Positions 5,459 to 5,927 of a stretch of 5,927 bases of DNA are shown here, one piece after another. This DNA comes from Vulcanimicrobiota bacterium (lineage in GTDB: Bacteria > Vulcanimicrobiota > Vulcanimicrobiia > Vulcanimicrobiales > Vulcanimicrobiaceae). The notes under the pieces were generated by a model. It was given only the letters and a program-made list of their open reading frames with translations, was not told the DNA's origin and made no database searches. The translations under genes were made by a program, and so were the position numbers. Every line of letters starts with the position of its first letter. The first letter of the stretch is position 1. The stretch lies in assembly GCA_013289785.1 (NCBI GenBank), contig JABCZE010000111.1:1-5927 (forward strand). The letters are read 5' to 3'.

Positions 5459-5927
5459 TCATTGGCCGATGCTCACTGCTACGACGAGCCCCTTGGCGCT
5501 TACGATCGATTTATACGGATAACAGCCGGCGGTGTATTTCCATAACTTCGCGCCTTGCGCTGCACAGCGGGCGTTGTTGGCCACGACGACCTTACCTTGT
5601 TGGCGGTTGGCCGGCGTATTTTTCGAGCCGAGGATGAACGGCGCCAGTTCGATCTCCCACGCAGAGTAACAGAAGTCGCCCAGCAACGTGCGCCCTGCGT
5701 CATGCAGCGAAGACCCGGAAATCGTCACGCGGACGATGCCCTCTTCTTCGCCATTTGCGCCCTCGTCGCTGAGCGTCATATGCTTGCCGTCCCACATCGC
5801 AGCACCGGGAGTGTTGAACGAATAGTTGAGAGGAAGCTCGGTCATCGACGCCGCGCCGGAGAGCAAAACGCAAACGTCAGCCGTGGCGTTGTCCTCTCCC
5901 GGGACGAAGAGGTTGCCCTTATCGTCG
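5459..5927 (-). CDS. Beta-propeller-like protein, C-terminal part (partial)
   Basis: The last 155 residues of a gene whose start lies beyond the right edge; the frame is open to the window end, so the internal TTG at 5866 is not a real start. The visible part has repeated strand-turn patterns typical of NHL/6-bladed propellers: DDKGNLFVP, then TPGAAMWDGKHMTLSDEG, then a short IVRVTISG strand with GRTLLGD after it, then QQGKVVVANNA, and finally LWKYTAGCYPYKSIVSAKGLVVAVS. The closing LWKYTAGCYP resembles the WxYPAGGxP element of secreted propeller proteins I associate with Eremiobacterota. Four cysteines are visible. Function is unknown; a binding or scaffold role outside the cytoplasm is the likeliest reading. 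It converges on tRNA-Ala(GGC), ending 17 nt from its terminator. Confidence 0.7.
   Translation of the reverse strand, partial: DDKGNLFVPGEDNATADVCVLLSGAASMTELPLNYSFNTPGAAMWDGKHMTLSDEGANGEEEGIVRVTISGSSLHDAGRTLLGDFCYSAWEIELAPFILGSKNTPANRQQGKVVVANNARCAAQGAKLWKYTAGCYPYKSIVSAKGLVVAVSIGQ

Noticed and set aside
5157..5462. Minus-strand frame with GGKETRTPDPYAASVMLYQL and CHPERSRRM
   Set aside because: This is the antisense of tRNA-Ala(GGC) joined to the dispersed repeat; both peptides are classic artefacts.
5061..5522. Plus-strand frame reading GDSNPRPSTCKADALPAELHP-like sequence, then GGIAQLVEHYAGS
   Set aside because: These are well-known spurious translations of tRNA genes (antisense tRNA-Ala(TGC), then sense tRNA-Ala(GGC)), not a protein.

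Overview
This 5.9 kb window is a chromosomal stretch from a GC-rich bacterium. The phosphoesterase lipoprotein, the small lipoprotein with a Ser/Gly/Gln-rich linker (CSNSSGGSQALP) and the propeller-like protein at the right edge all have a style I associate with Candidatus Eremiobacterota/Vulcanimicrobiota (WPS-2) genomes. That placement is inference and needs a phylogenetic search.

Left region (1-1573, minus strand): a tightly packed three-gene operon. A cytoplasmic Asp-box (BNR) beta-propeller overlaps by 4 nt a MoaD/ThiS-like sulfur-carrier or ubiquitin-fold protein ending in GG. Two nucleotides later comes an exported protein cut by the left edge, possibly an S9-type peptidase. The ribosome binding site of that third gene lies in the codons for the second protein's C-terminal GG.

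Middle (1630-3566): a divergently transcribed secreted phosphoesterase lipoprotein (phospholipase C/acid phosphatase superfamily, PF04185-like) converges on a small cysteine-paired lipoprotein of unknown family. A strong bidirectional hairpin terminator lies between them. A 265-bp gene-free leader with two hairpins precedes the small lipoprotein.

Right-middle (3832-4996, minus strand): a probable operon of a lone STAS-domain protein, an MntP-family manganese efflux pump and a DUF167/YggU-family protein.

Right (5070-5927): two alanine tRNA genes with different anticodons (TGC on minus, GGC on plus) stand back to back. The spacer carries a dispersed-repeat-like element with an imperfect 22-bp tandem duplication and a hairpin-rich tRNA leader. 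The plus-strand tRNA ends in an intrinsic terminator and converges on a partial beta-propeller-like gene that leaves the right edge.

The genes are largely housekeeping and envelope functions. I see no phage, transposase, CRISPR array or obvious defence system. The least-understood unit is the propeller plus MoaD-like pair, where the sulfur-carrier-type protein has no activating enzyme or cofactor-synthesis partner in view.
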